A stretch of 64,000 nt of DNA from Loxodes magnus. Its lineage: Eukaryota > Ciliophora > Karyorelictea > Loxodida > Loxodidae. The notes beneath the pieces were generated by a model, which saw only the letters and a program-made list of their open reading frames with translations, was not told the DNA's origin and made no database searches. Location: NCBI GenBank assembly GCA_946699065.1, contig CAMPDV010000022.1:1375501-1439500 (forward strand). Direction: 5' to 3'. This document shows positions 1 to 9,937 of the stretch, piece after piece. Made by a program: the position numbers and the translations under genes. How positions within the stretch are numbered: position 1 is the first letter of the stretch; every line of letters starts with the position of its first letter.

Positions 1-45
1 ATATTTAAAAAGAAGAAAGGATATTCTACCTAGGGATATGTTTCT
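1..45 (-). CDS. 5' end of a WD40-repeat gene (cut by window edge)
   Basis: The sequence matches the 5' ends of the WD40 genes at 37085-37720 and 53590-54300. On the minus strand it reads an acidic and then Phe/Tyr-rich N-terminus like the one preceding the WD40 repeats there. The repeats themselves lie outside the window. Confidence 0.4.
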
Positions 46-790
46 TTATCTTAAAATTTTTCTTAACAAATAATTTAAACAAATTATGGTTTTTTATTTT
101 TCAATTTTAATTTTATAAATAATTTTAATAATAAAATAATAAAATAATTCATCTTATGAAAATAATTTTTATTATTTAAATTAAACACAATTGAATATTT
201 AATTATTTATTAGAATCTTGGATATAAGCACTTTAATATTAAAATATAATTTAATAAAATTATTTTTTCCTTTCGATTAAACTGATATAATTTAAAATAT
301 TTAAGCATAATAAAGTTTTACAATTTTAATTATTATATTTTTGCTTTTAGTTTATTTAATCAAAAGTAATATGCAAGAATTTATATTCTTATTATAGTAA
401 CTTTGCTTTACTTTTATTGATAATGGCTTATTTGAGTTTTAAATCTAGATTCTTTAATAAAAAAGTCTAGATTTCTTTTATAATTACATTGAATAATAGG
501 TAAAATATTAGATTAGCATAGTTTGAAAATAGGTGCTATTAACTATTGTTTTTCCTTTGCATTTAATGATGAATTAGTGATATAATATTTGATTATTTTA
601 AGAAAATTAGTTAAAATGGTAACTATAGTAAGTAAAATGTATAGTTTAAAGTATTAAATTGTTTATTTTAGAAATTATTATTTAATTATCCACTTTCTTA
701 TTACTAATTCATTTAAACTTTTTATTTAACTAATCTCTTCTTTTATATTTACAAAAGTACTTTATTACTTATAATTCATATTTAACCTAA
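46..790. other. AT-rich intergenic stretch
   Basis: It is shared with 37740-38480 and 54330-55070. No domain or conserved frame was seen. It lies between the divergently transcribed WD40 gene and gene A, so it may hold both promoters. Confidence 0.6.
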
Positions 791-799
791 GAAAATTTG

Positions 800-1735
800 G
801 TTTTTAAATTAAATTAAAGTGTTAAAGAAGGATCGTCTACTTAAAAGCTTCCTACTTCCCTATTCAACCAATAGGAACTTAATCTCTAGGTGGTCTTCTC
901 CTCCCTTCACTGTCAAGTTTTCGGAATGGTTGTCTCTTCATATAGCTTGCTTTCTTCTTATAAATTTCTCCATTCCTGGTTGGGTAAAATTAGGTTAGGT
1001 CATTCCATATTTTCTATTAAATCTTCTTTCTCTTCCAGCATCGTCTCCATAGGTGGTCTGTTCTTCTGCATATGTAACATTTTTTCCTAAAATATTTCTC
1101 TTTAGTTTGTTCAATTGCCTTATTATTCTCTTATTCGATCTCCATTGGGATAGATTGCATAGCCTATTATTTTACACTTGTCTCTAATTTTTCCAATTTG
1201 ATATGAATATTTTCATTCGATTCGTATAATTGTTCCAGCTGCTTATCGAATTCGTCAATTCTGATATTCATTGCAACCTGGTTTAAGTTTCTAGGAACAT
1301 GGGTTTCCTCATCTTCTAAATGCTCTTGCTGTTCTTAAGCTAGTTCTTCAATCTGTTTTTCCAGATCTTTATTTTTTCCTATTAATGCTAAGATAAGCTT
1401 AGCCATTTCCTCTTTCGTCATTCCTAAGATTTGTTCTTTATTGAGATTTCCAAGGTCCATGTAGGGGTTGAATGTCCTAATCTAGGCCTGAAAGTTACTA
1501 ATCTTTTGCTTCTTGGGAAGGTCCTCAGTCGATATTGTTACATGTTAGTGTTTCTAGGGTTGTCTGGGGGGTGTTGTTTAGAGCTGCTCCTATATGGTTT
1601 AAGAAGAAGGTTAGGTTTTGGAAGATAACGTGTTGTGTTTAGAAATTTAGGTTTCCTGCTCCCTCTTTTCCATTTTAGCTTAGAAAGAGGTGGTATAGAA
1701 GCCTTTTTTTAAACCTTCTATCATATTTTTTTTTA
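800..1735 (-). mobile_element. Non-LTR-type insertion carrying a zinc-knuckle ORF1
   Basis: The sister copies at about 38480 and 55070 are empty at this site, so this is an insertion. Imperfect direct repeats (gaaaatttg at 791-799 and gcaaatttg at 1736-1744) flank it. A second copy at 52478-53415 has a clean 15-bp duplication. On the minus strand the element starts with an A-run, has one long frame, and ends in a short taatt-type repeat. There are no LTRs and no reverse transcriptase. It resembles a half-LINE (ORF1 only) mobilised in trans; that comparison is inference. Confidence 0.8.
822..1724 (-). CDS. ORF1-like protein with coiled coil and CCHC zinc knuckle
   Basis: From the ATG at 1724 the frame runs about 300 codons, using TAA and TAG as Gln. 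The N-terminus is basic and Ser/Thr/Gln-rich (about residues 1-90). A heptad-like acidic and Leu-rich segment follows (about 100-200). Next comes a zinc knuckle of the form C-x2-C-x4-H-x4-C (CYICRRTDHLWRRC) near residue 215, and a basic Arg/Pro-rich tail. Coiled coil plus CCHC is typical of nucleic-acid-binding ORF1 proteins of some non-LTR elements; Gag proteins also carry CCHC. The copy at 52478-53415 is the same protein but differs in one homopolymer near the N-terminal third, which breaks its frame. The 3' end is approximate because stop codons cannot be told from sense codons. Confidence 0.7.
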
Positions 1736-1744
1736 GCAAATTTG

Positions 1745-2298
1745 CTTATACAAATTTAATTAAAAAAATAAAAGAAAGCAAATAAATAAGAGTATCACAC
1801 AGTGAAATGCTTACATTATTTCTAATTCTAGTTTACAAATTTAAAACCTTTATTAAATAAGCTTTACTATGTTAACTACTTCTATTAAGAAGCTTCAAAT
1901 TACTATTTACAAATTTATAGTCTAATTTTAGCTTTTATTTAAATTTAGAAGAAATAAATATCTTTAAAATCAATAATAAATAGATAAGATTTGAAGCAGC
2001 ACCTCAATTATGTTCAGCTCTTTAAAAAAGCTTTTAAAATAAAAAAATTATTTTCTGAAGTCTTCCATAATGCTAGCATTCATTTGTGAATCTTGTCTTC
2101 TATAGGGCCATTATCTGAATGCTCCTTAAGAAACCTTAGTATCTGGAATCTTTCATCATTAACACTACTTGATACCTCTTCAATCTTGTCTTCTCTTGGC
2201 TCCTATCAAGATTCTTGCTCTGTTCTTCGCTCATGGGGTACTTCCTAATACCAGAGTTTAAATAAACTCAGATGACGGATTGTTCCTTCCTATTTAAA
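1745..2298. other. Leader region of gene A
   Basis: This AT-rich stretch lies between the insertion and gene A and is shared with the two sister units. The part from about 2050 reads Ser/Leu-rich peptide in the gene A frame, so gene A might begin further upstream than the chosen ATG. No firm feature was seen. Confidence 0.4.
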
Positions 2299-3261
2299 AT
2301 GAAATTAATAATACATATAAAAATTTTTGAACCTATTCTTCAAATTCTGTCTTTGGTAAAAGCATTTAAAAGTTACTAAGAAATAAAAATTCGTAAGGTT
2401 GAATATTTCATATTTTAAGAGCTATTTAGTAATAAAGAAATAAGAGAAAAGCTATTAGCAGTATAAAATAAATTTTAAATAAGAAAAGCAGCTTATATAA
2501 TCAAAAGAAGGTATTAAAAACTATTTAGAGCCATACTTAAGTATAACTAAAATCAATCTTTAAGTATTTATTTATGAGTTAAGGATATTAATTATTAAGA
2601 GCCTATAATCTATTGGCTTGTAGTAATAGTATTAGAGTAAAAATAAAAAGGAGAAGATTATGTAATCTCAGTTCTAAAATTGAAGAGAAAGTATAAGATT
2701 AGCATTCAAGATATAATAGATAAATTTGATTAGAGATGTAATTCTTTATTGTTATAAGGGTAATAACAGTACTGTGATATAATCTGAGATTTATTAAAGT
2801 TCGTTTGAAAAATTAATGAAATAAATATACAATAAGTATTGTTAGATTATAAGCCTTAAAGCTTAAATAATGATAAACTATTAGCTAGTTTGTTATTATT
2901 TATTGGTTCGTTGTTGCATCCTTATCGTTCATATCTGTAATCTGAGTCTGCATATAAATATTTAGCTCTACTATTTAATTTATAAAGGTAGTTAATAAGA
3001 ATATGCAAAACAAATAGATTTGAAAACTATGATGACTTTTGCCTTGAAATAGATTTGATTTAGTTAGTTAGTTCCGAACTAGATATAAATAATTGGATTT
3101 AGTTTGATTTAAATAATTTGTATTAAGTTGCTTATTTTAAAAATGAAGAGAATGATATAGCTGCATTAAATGAATTGCTTAATTAATTAGATATATAACT
3201 CCTTTTTGTTGTTAATGAAATTGATTAGTGTTATTTTATTGTTTTTATAGTGTAAAATTGA
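2299..3261 (+). CDS. Gene A, conserved unrecognised protein, spliced (copy I)
   Basis: The gene is read as join(2299..2737, 2759..3261), about 313 residues with a probable TGA stop at 3259-3261. The product is helical, Leu- and Glu/Asp-rich, with segments such as YCDIIWDLLKFVWK and LLASLLLFIGLLLHPYRSY, and an acidic C-terminus (NEENDIAALNELLNQLDIQL). No family was recognised. Three facts support it as real. The 21-nt GT..AG gap here is 26 nt in copies II and III, yet the downstream frame is the same only if it is spliced out. Several TGA codons fall where copies agree on Trp. The composition is protein-like on one frame only. The start was chosen as the first ATG, conserved in copies I and II. 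It lies divergent from the WD40 gene and upstream of gene B. Confidence 0.65.
2738..2758 (+). other. 21-nt spliceosomal intron in gene A
   Basis: It begins GTAATT and ends TAAG. Removing it joins a split codon to TGG and leaves the frame shared with the 26-nt versions in copies II and III. Confidence 0.6.
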
Positions 3262-3830
3262 ATTGGTAACTAAAATATAGGGAATCTATAAGCATTATTA
3301 GTTATTAAAATAATCATATTAATTAATTTTTTCTTTATATTTTTTATTTTAATTTTATAATTTTTATTCCATTTTTACCTATTTCTATGTAATTTTCTAG
3401 TGAAAAATAATGGTGATATTGAATGTATTTAGAAACAAATATTCTAAATTTGTCTAAATAATTTTAAGTTCTTAATTACCTTATAATACCTTAAATTATT
3501 TTACTTTTATCTTACTAAACTTTTATTACTGCATTTTTTATGTTTCCATCATATTTTTTAAGATTAGCAGACTATTAATCTGATCATTTTGTAATTTATT
3601 AAATAAATAGTCTTTCAAATTGATGAAATTATAATTTTAATATTTTCATCATTTTTGCTGATTGACAGTTTTTTAAATTTGCAAAATAGTAATTTAATAG
3701 CTATAAGTTTCCTATAGTACGTTTTTCTATTAAATTTAGTTAAATCTTTATTTATTAATTAATAATCAATATATTGCATTTAAGATTATACCTTTAATAC
3801 TTTATAAATACCTTAAACAATACTATTTTA
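3262..3830. other. AT-rich stretch between genes A and B
   Basis: It is nearly identical in all three units. No motif was recognised, and it may hold the gene A 3' end and the gene B promoter or N-terminus. Confidence 0.5.
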
Positions 3831-3839
3831 ACATAACTA

Positions 3840-4665
3840 TCTCAAATTCAAAACTACATTCAATTACCAAAATTACTCATCTCATATTCAAAAACTAACA
3901 ATAGTACACACAAACCTACAAACACATAACCATCCAAAATTAACATACACAAATCTACACTCAATTCCTTAATTCATTACCTAAATTAAACATTTTTACA
4001 CCAAACTTAAACAACACCCAAATCCTTAGAGAAATCGCTAAAACATTTTAGCCCTTATCGACTAAATTTAGGATCTGGAAAAATAAATATATGCTCTTGC
4101 TGGGACCATGAAAAATAAACACAATAAAAAAGGATCTCATACAGCACGAGGACGATAATGAAATCCACATAGTGGATAGATAAGCAAAAACAGGAATATT
4201 TCTATAGATAGACAGATTTTCTACAGATTTAATGATAATTGAAGAATAGTAAGCCTTGAGTACTTTGCCTATACGAAAATTAAATTATCCATTTAGAAAA
4301 TTAAGAAAAAAAATCTAGAGAATCTAATAGAAAAGCATAATAAATTAGACTATTCCAAACGATGCTATATTAATAGAAATTAAACAGTCATCAATCAAAA
4401 TCTAAACAAATTTGAATCATAAAAAGATTAAGAATGTAGAATTTGCAATAAGATAGGACTCTATTGGGAAAAATGAAGGAAAGAGAAAAAAACTGAAAAA
4501 TAAATATTGAAATATGATGATCTCCATTTATTCAATATCGTTCTGAACATATATAAGAAGAAGTAAAGAAATTCTAATTTGTTCGATCAATCCTTAAAAT
4601 ATGAAGCCTAGAGTAGATAGAGCAACAAAGGAACAAATATTAAGCTAGGAACGAAGTGAAAAATA
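3840..4665 (+). CDS. Gene B, low-complexity linker plus CxxC protein (copy I, ends approximate)
   Basis: One frame reads an Asn/Thr/Gln/Ile-rich, acid-poor linker (about 3840-4030), similar in composition to the linker of the RING-kelch protein. It continues into a charged region with segments such as TKFRIWKNKYMLLLGPWK and HEDDNEIHIVDRQAKTG. About 100 codons later a second frame shows ECRICNKIGLYW, which resembles a degenerate CCHC knuckle without its His and last Cys. Copies II and III lack 11 nt near 4215, so the frame differs between copies. Gene B may be a decaying gene or an ORF1 relic. No family was recognised, and neither start nor stop can be fixed. Confidence 0.4.
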
Positions 4666-5344
4666 TTATTATTATATATATATTTTTTTAAAATATTGAT
4701 TTAAATTTCCTTTTCATTAAATACAGCCATGTTTATAAAAGCAAGGTTGAATATTTGCAAAATGATGATAATTAAATTTACCAGTTGTAAAATAATAAAA
4801 ATGAATATAAATTTGTATTTAAGCTTAATAATGTTAGCAAGTATATGGATGTTTACTATATACATTAAAAGTATTAATAATAAGAAAATGTAGAATAAAT
4901 TTATAATTGTAAAGCTATATTTTATTTAATAAATTATTGTATATAAATATTTTTTTATTTAAATATAAAAAGCAATAATTTAAGTTGTTAATACTAATCA
5001 AATATTCAAATATTATCCTTAGTTTAATATCTTATTTTCAATATACAATCCTACCTGTCTCTAGTTTATTCAATCATAGCTTTTAATTTTAGTCTATCAC
5101 TTTTATGCATATTATTATTTTATACATTTCTAGATCAAACTATCAAATTCCTAATTTTTACCTATCATTTTCTTATAACGTATTTATTCCCCAGCAGAAC
5201 CAGCTGATACAAGTATATTAACTAAAGGTGCTAGAGTAACTAAAATAACTAAAATATCTTACTAAAAGTAAGTAAAGCAAATAAGGAGAGTAAAAGCCCT
5301 GTAGAGAGACAAAGAAGAGATAGATTGGGTGATCATGGAAAAGT
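4666..5344. other. AT-rich stretch between gene B and the LSU relic
   Basis: It is conserved in the three units. No coding signal was recognised. Its right end runs without a sharp border into the rRNA-like sequence. Confidence 0.5.
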
Positions 5345-6031
5345 CTTAGCTGATCATAAGGCAAGCTTACTCTTATGTGTACAACTCCAGGTCAATATTT
5401 ATTGGTCTACAAAGGATCTATGCTTTCTGCTTGCATTTTATTACTCGTCTATTCTGTTAACAGAAATGAAGAGAGCTTGGGGATATAAAAAATATTGTTT
5501 TCATAAGTAGATAGAAGGTATCGCTCCCAGATTAGATTCTGACTTAGAGATGTTCAGTCATAATCTATACAGATGATAGCGTAACCAAACGGGCTGTTCA
5601 ACCAATGGCAATACCAGTGATCTGGACCAACGGTTCCTCTCGTAGTGAGTTGGATTATTATGGTGATGCAGTAATCAATACAATAAAATTAAACTGGCTC
5701 ACTATGGTCTAAACTCAGCTCACGTTCTCTTTTGACGGATGAACAATACGACACTTGGTGAATTCAGCTTCACAATGATAGTAAGAACCGACATCGAAGA
5801 ATCAAAAGGCAACTTCACTATGAACACTTGGCTGCCACAAGCCAGTTATTCCTGTGGTAATTTTTCTGACACCTCTGGCTTAAAACTTGTAAAAGGTAAA
5901 GGATCGATAGGCCATGATTTCCCAGTTCATCCTGACAATGAGAGGTTGAGCGAAGCCAGCTTTTCCCCTTTTGGTCTATGAGCGGTTTCTGTCCGCTCTG
6001 AGCTGGCCTTAGGACACCTGTGTTATCTTTT
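5345..6031 (-). pseudogene. Relic of the 3' part of LSU (26/28S) rRNA, copy I
   Basis: The minus strand matches the conserved 3' part of eukaryotic LSU rRNA. Recognisable pieces are the GGCCTATCGATCCTTTA block, the GTTACCACAGGGATAACTGG block (here decayed), the GATGTCGGTTCTT loop, the GTGAACTGAGTTTAGACC block and the AGTACGAGAGGAACCGTTGG sarcin-ricin region. It lacks the rest of the LSU and all other rRNAs, has many substitutions in normally invariant positions, and is embedded in a protein-gene unit. It is therefore a fossil fragment, not a working gene. It is far less AT-rich than its surroundings. Confidence 0.85.
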
Positions 6032-6259
6032 ATTGAAATTAATTTAATAGTTCTGCCCTTAAGTAATAGGAATTATCCCTTTTTATCTATCACTTTAATG
6101 ATTTTAATGATAATCTTATTGAGATACTTCACATATCCCTTATCCTAAATACAATATAAAGTTAGAGACTGATAATTATCTTTACTTATAGTAAATAGTT
6201 TTTAATATTCTCTGGTTATTTTATGAAGGAACGCTTTGCAATTATTAGGCTTTAGTGTA
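6032..6259. other. Leader of gene C
   Basis: This AT-rich stretch is shared with the sister units. Copy II lacks 37 nt here (not a multiple of three) relative to copies I and III. That argues the stretch is non-coding and that gene C starts at or after 6260. Confidence 0.5.
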
Positions 6260-6934
6260 ATGATGCTATGGTTTCTACATTTTAACTTTTATTAAAGCTT
6301 ATAAATATCTTTCAAACATCTCTTACAATTGATTGGCATTCTAACTTGTTAGGCCTTTGAGCTCTTGATGAAACAGTTGTTGACATAATTAAGACTTAGC
6401 AGATTGAGATTTTATTTGAATCTAGTAAAAATAAGTTTAATATTATTCACATAGATAACTACTATTTAAACTGAAGGAAATAAAAGTAGCTTAATTAACT
6501 ATAATAGGCTATTTATTAGTTAAGATATAATTAATAGTTACTTTTAAAATTATACCATTAATGCAAGAAATTTCCCTCTAATTTGTTATTTACTTATACA
6601 AACTTAGTTTGCAAACATGTACATAGAAACTGATAAAGAGAAGAGCAAGATTATTTAAAAATAGTACCATATGCTTAGAATTATAATAAATCCTTAAATG
6701 CTTTAACTATATCTTACAGATTTTAGAAGCTAAGTATTTAATAACCTCAACATTACAAATATCCAATTAGACTAACCTATCAAATTTATTACCAAGTACT
6801 TTCTAACCTAGAATTCATGCTTCATTTTATAATTTATACTCCATATATCAAGAGGATAAGTTAGAAAAGATATTTAATTATTGTATTTTCTTAATTGAGA
6901 TAGAGTAGTAAGAAAGATATTTGAGAGCTTTTAG
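6260..6934 (+). CDS. Gene C, conserved unrecognised helical protein (copy I)
   Basis: From ATG-ATG at 6260 one frame gives about 224 residues to a TAG at 6932-6934, followed by TAA in the sister copies. The reading is Leu-rich and hydrophobic at first (MMLWFLHFNFYQSL, ELLMKQLLTQLRL). It then turns mixed and charged (YIETDKEKSKIIQKQYHML, QVRKDIQLLYFLNWDRVVRK). There is no signal for a known family. Its length and frame are the same in all three units (675 nt each) although the leader before it has a frame-breaking indel, which supports selection on this frame. Whether TAG really stops translation here is uncertain, because TAG codes Gln elsewhere. It lies between the LSU relic and the 3' end of LINE-A. 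Confidence 0.55.
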
Positions 6935-7124
6935 AAATTTAAAATAAAAAAACTGATAAGAGGAGACAAGGAATGGAAATAGTCTTAGAGCTCAGCATTT
7001 AAATCCTAATATCTACCTTTCTTTATTAGTAACATTTTATTTGAGATAATAAGAGATTTAATGCTTTTACATAACAGATAAACTTTGCTCTCTACTTTCC
7101 TTAAGTTTCTGCATATCCTTTTCG

Positions 7125-9890
7125 TTTATTAATATCCATGGTGCATATTTTCTCTACTTTAATCGACTTTATATTCCTTTTCAACTGTTGTTTAAGTTTC
7201 TTTAATTAATTTCATCTAGGAAAATATTTAATTGATATTTTTTATCTTTTTTTCGATGCAATCTAAATTTTCTCCTTGCTTCTTATCTCATTTTAATATA
7301 ATTATCAATTTATTAGCATCCTTATCTAATTAGATATTTACTTATTTTACCTTCTTTTGGAAATTTTTTCTAGTTTTATTATTTCTGCTGTATATTAGTA
7401 TTTTATCATTTAATTTGTTGCAAAGCAACATATTACTTTGGTCGCTTCTTGGATGTATTCTGATTATTTTTCATAGTATGCTTCGCTATCTAAAGTTTCA
7501 AATTCGCTAAAATCTATTTTCTTCAATCATTCTTTGAATCTCTCTTGAACATTTTATTGTTTTAATTTTTTAAAGTTTATCCTTTTAATTATGGGCTTTT
7601 TCGAAATTCTTACACAATTTTTAACTTTATTTTATCTGGCTAATGATCTCTTATTTGTCTCTATTGTTTGAATTTTGTGCTGATAATGTTAGGCTTGATA
7701 TATTAATCCATTAAGAAGCAATCTATTTTTAATTTTCCTTTTCCATATTTTGTGATGAAGGTTGGATCTTTATATTCTAAAAGATAATCTTTCATCAAGT
7801 TAAATAAGTATTAACCTGCATTATTCTGTTCATTCGGTAAAAATTGGCGAATATGCGCTTTAAAATTCCCTAATATTAAAATTTATAATCCGTTGCTGTT
7901 ATCATGTTTTATTATTGATTTTCATAAAAGGGTATTAGTTAATCAGAGTCGGATGTTGTAATGCTATATACTTTGTCAATGATAGTTGATCATCAAGTGT
8001 TAAACCTTTTAATCTTCCTCTAAAATAATTCTGCTTGATTGAGATCCGCTATATCTAACACTTTGGTTTTGCAGGTGATTCCATCTTTTATATAAAATGC
8101 GACTTCTTTGCAATATTTTGTGCTCAATTTTATTATTACTCTAAATCCGTATATAAAAGGTATTTCATCAGTTTGATCTTAAATATTTCTTAAATCACCA
8201 TAATTTCTATCTTATTTTTACACATAAAATTGTTTAATTCTTGTTTTATTTTATTCATCTGACATTTGCTGTACCTATGTTTAATTCTGTCTATTTTATT
8301 ATATTAATATTTCCTTGCATTTCCTATTTTTCATGATCCTCCTACCCTGCATTTTTAGCTTCCTCTTCTTTAATAGCATGAAAACCAAATTGTTCTAATA
8401 TTTATTATTTTTCCTGTACTTATGTCTTCGTTTTTTTACTTGATACTATCTTCCTTGCCATTATATTTTTTCTATCTTTTTTTTGAGACAGCGATGTGTT
8501 TATGCATATTTCCTTTCTGTCACTGTTTTCTAGTTGTTTCAGTCTTTTTTCATATTTCCTATTTTACTTTCTGTTTTTTGTGACATTGATAGTTTCGCCT
8601 CAGTTTTATTTATTTAATTTTGTAGTTAAGTATCGATTAAAATCGATTGCTTTAAAAGTAAGCTTAGCATTGCTTAAACTTTTTGCTTTTGCTAAAAATT
8701 AAAAGTAGCATTTTATTTGAAGTTTATTCTCTTCAGTTTTCTTCCCTTTCTTTTCCTTCGCTATCTGTTTCTCTTTATAATAAGACATTTATTCCTGATT
8801 TCCGAATGCATCAACCTGATTTTTACTTCCTTAGCATTTTTAATTGCTTCCTTTATAGCTTTTTTTCTTAAACATTAATTTGAGCTGAGCCCTTTTTGGT
8901 TACAGTTCGTACATTTTCAAATTGATGGTTGGCGATAAAACGATACTTGTGGGATTTCCAGATTGACTCAAGTAAGTGCTTATACCTCCTTCATCTAACT
9001 TATCTGGTATATTTTCTGCATCTTTGATCTACTTCAATTCAAAATAATTTTTTATTTTCCCATTGGCTCACGTTGTACCTTTTACATATCTATATAGACT
9101 ATTTTTCCGTATTGCTCCAAATTGGTTTCTACCTGGCTAAAACTTAAATACATGTTAAATGTTCAATGAATTAGGTAGTTCTTAAATTTGTAGAATTCCT
9201 CTATGTTTCTTTGCTCTGTTGGCATTAAAAAATTTCTAATCTTCTATGTTTAATTATTTCCGAATTGTGTGAGTGTTTCCTTATTTTTGGATTCTATAAT
9301 AATTATTAGTGTCTGAAAGATTTCCATACTCTCAATATTTTTACCATATTCTTAATTCAGATATCTGAGAAATGCTTGAGCGATTTCATTTTCTTGCATT
9401 TCTGCTGGACTGAGTCTTTGGCTGTAGTAATTTTCTTATAAAAATTATTGAAATAAGTAACTCCTACTTTTTTAGCAATTTTGAACTACGTATTCTCGTC
9501 CTCATTTTATGGTATTTGCTCATTCTTTTTTTCTTCCATTATAATGATTTAGACAGAGCTGCCTTCTAAGTAGATGTTCTAAATTACCTACATTTTTTAA
9601 TAAGTTACTTAGTTTTAACATTTCTGTCTCTTATTTTAGTGCATTCCTCCTAGTAGTTTAAAGATTTTGCGACAAAGACTTTTTTCTTAAAAATAATATC
9701 AAAGATCTGATTAAGTTGTAAAACTCTTTCATGCCTTTATTTAATTTACCTAAAAGTCTCGATTGGCGGCATGTGGAATATAGGATTGCTACTTGATATA
9801 ATAGCTTAATATTTTACTATTAAATAAATACTGCTAAATAAAGTAATAATGTAATAGTTGATATTATTGAGTGTATTTTTGATGGTAACT
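7125..9890 (-). mobile_element. LINE-A, ORF1 plus AP endonuclease block without RT (copy I)
   Basis: On the minus strand the block opens with a coiled-coil region. An ORF1-type region follows (AEMQENEIAQAFLRYL, MPTEQRNIEEFYKFKNY, FSQVETNLEQYGKIVY). After a Lys-rich linker comes an apurinic-endonuclease domain with IEIMVIQEI, then ILGNFKAH (usual GDFNAH), a stretch ending PTFITKYGKGKLKIDCF, and the RDHQPDK site (usual SDH). About 130 further codons follow, and then homology between copies ends near 7125. No reverse-transcriptase motif such as YADD was found. The frame shifts several times, so this copy is decayed. An independent copy (19725-22430) stops at the same point, which suggests a true 3' end. 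Confidence 0.7.
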
Positions 9891-9937
9891 GTTATAAATT
9901 ACCTTTTATAGCTTTTGTAGTCTAAATAATAATAAAA
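9891..9937. promoter_or_regulatory. Short conserved gap between divergent LINE-A and RING-kelch gene
   Basis: The same AT-rich sequence with ATTACC, TAGCTTTTGTAG and TAATAATAA occurs immediately before all five RING-kelch start codons. It is the only non-coding sequence between the two divergent units and may hold the promoter. No defined element can be named. Confidence 0.3.

Noticed and set aside
5739-5981. An 80-codon plus-strand frame within the LSU relic
   Set aside because: It is the complement of conserved LSU rRNA blocks, not a protein gene.
8496-8871. Phe/Leu-rich plus-strand frames inside LINE-A, also at 45250-45516 and 62206-62472
   Set aside because: They are antisense shadows of the Lys-rich ORF1 tail of LINE-A. 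The poly-Phe/Leu composition mirrors AAA/GAA codons.
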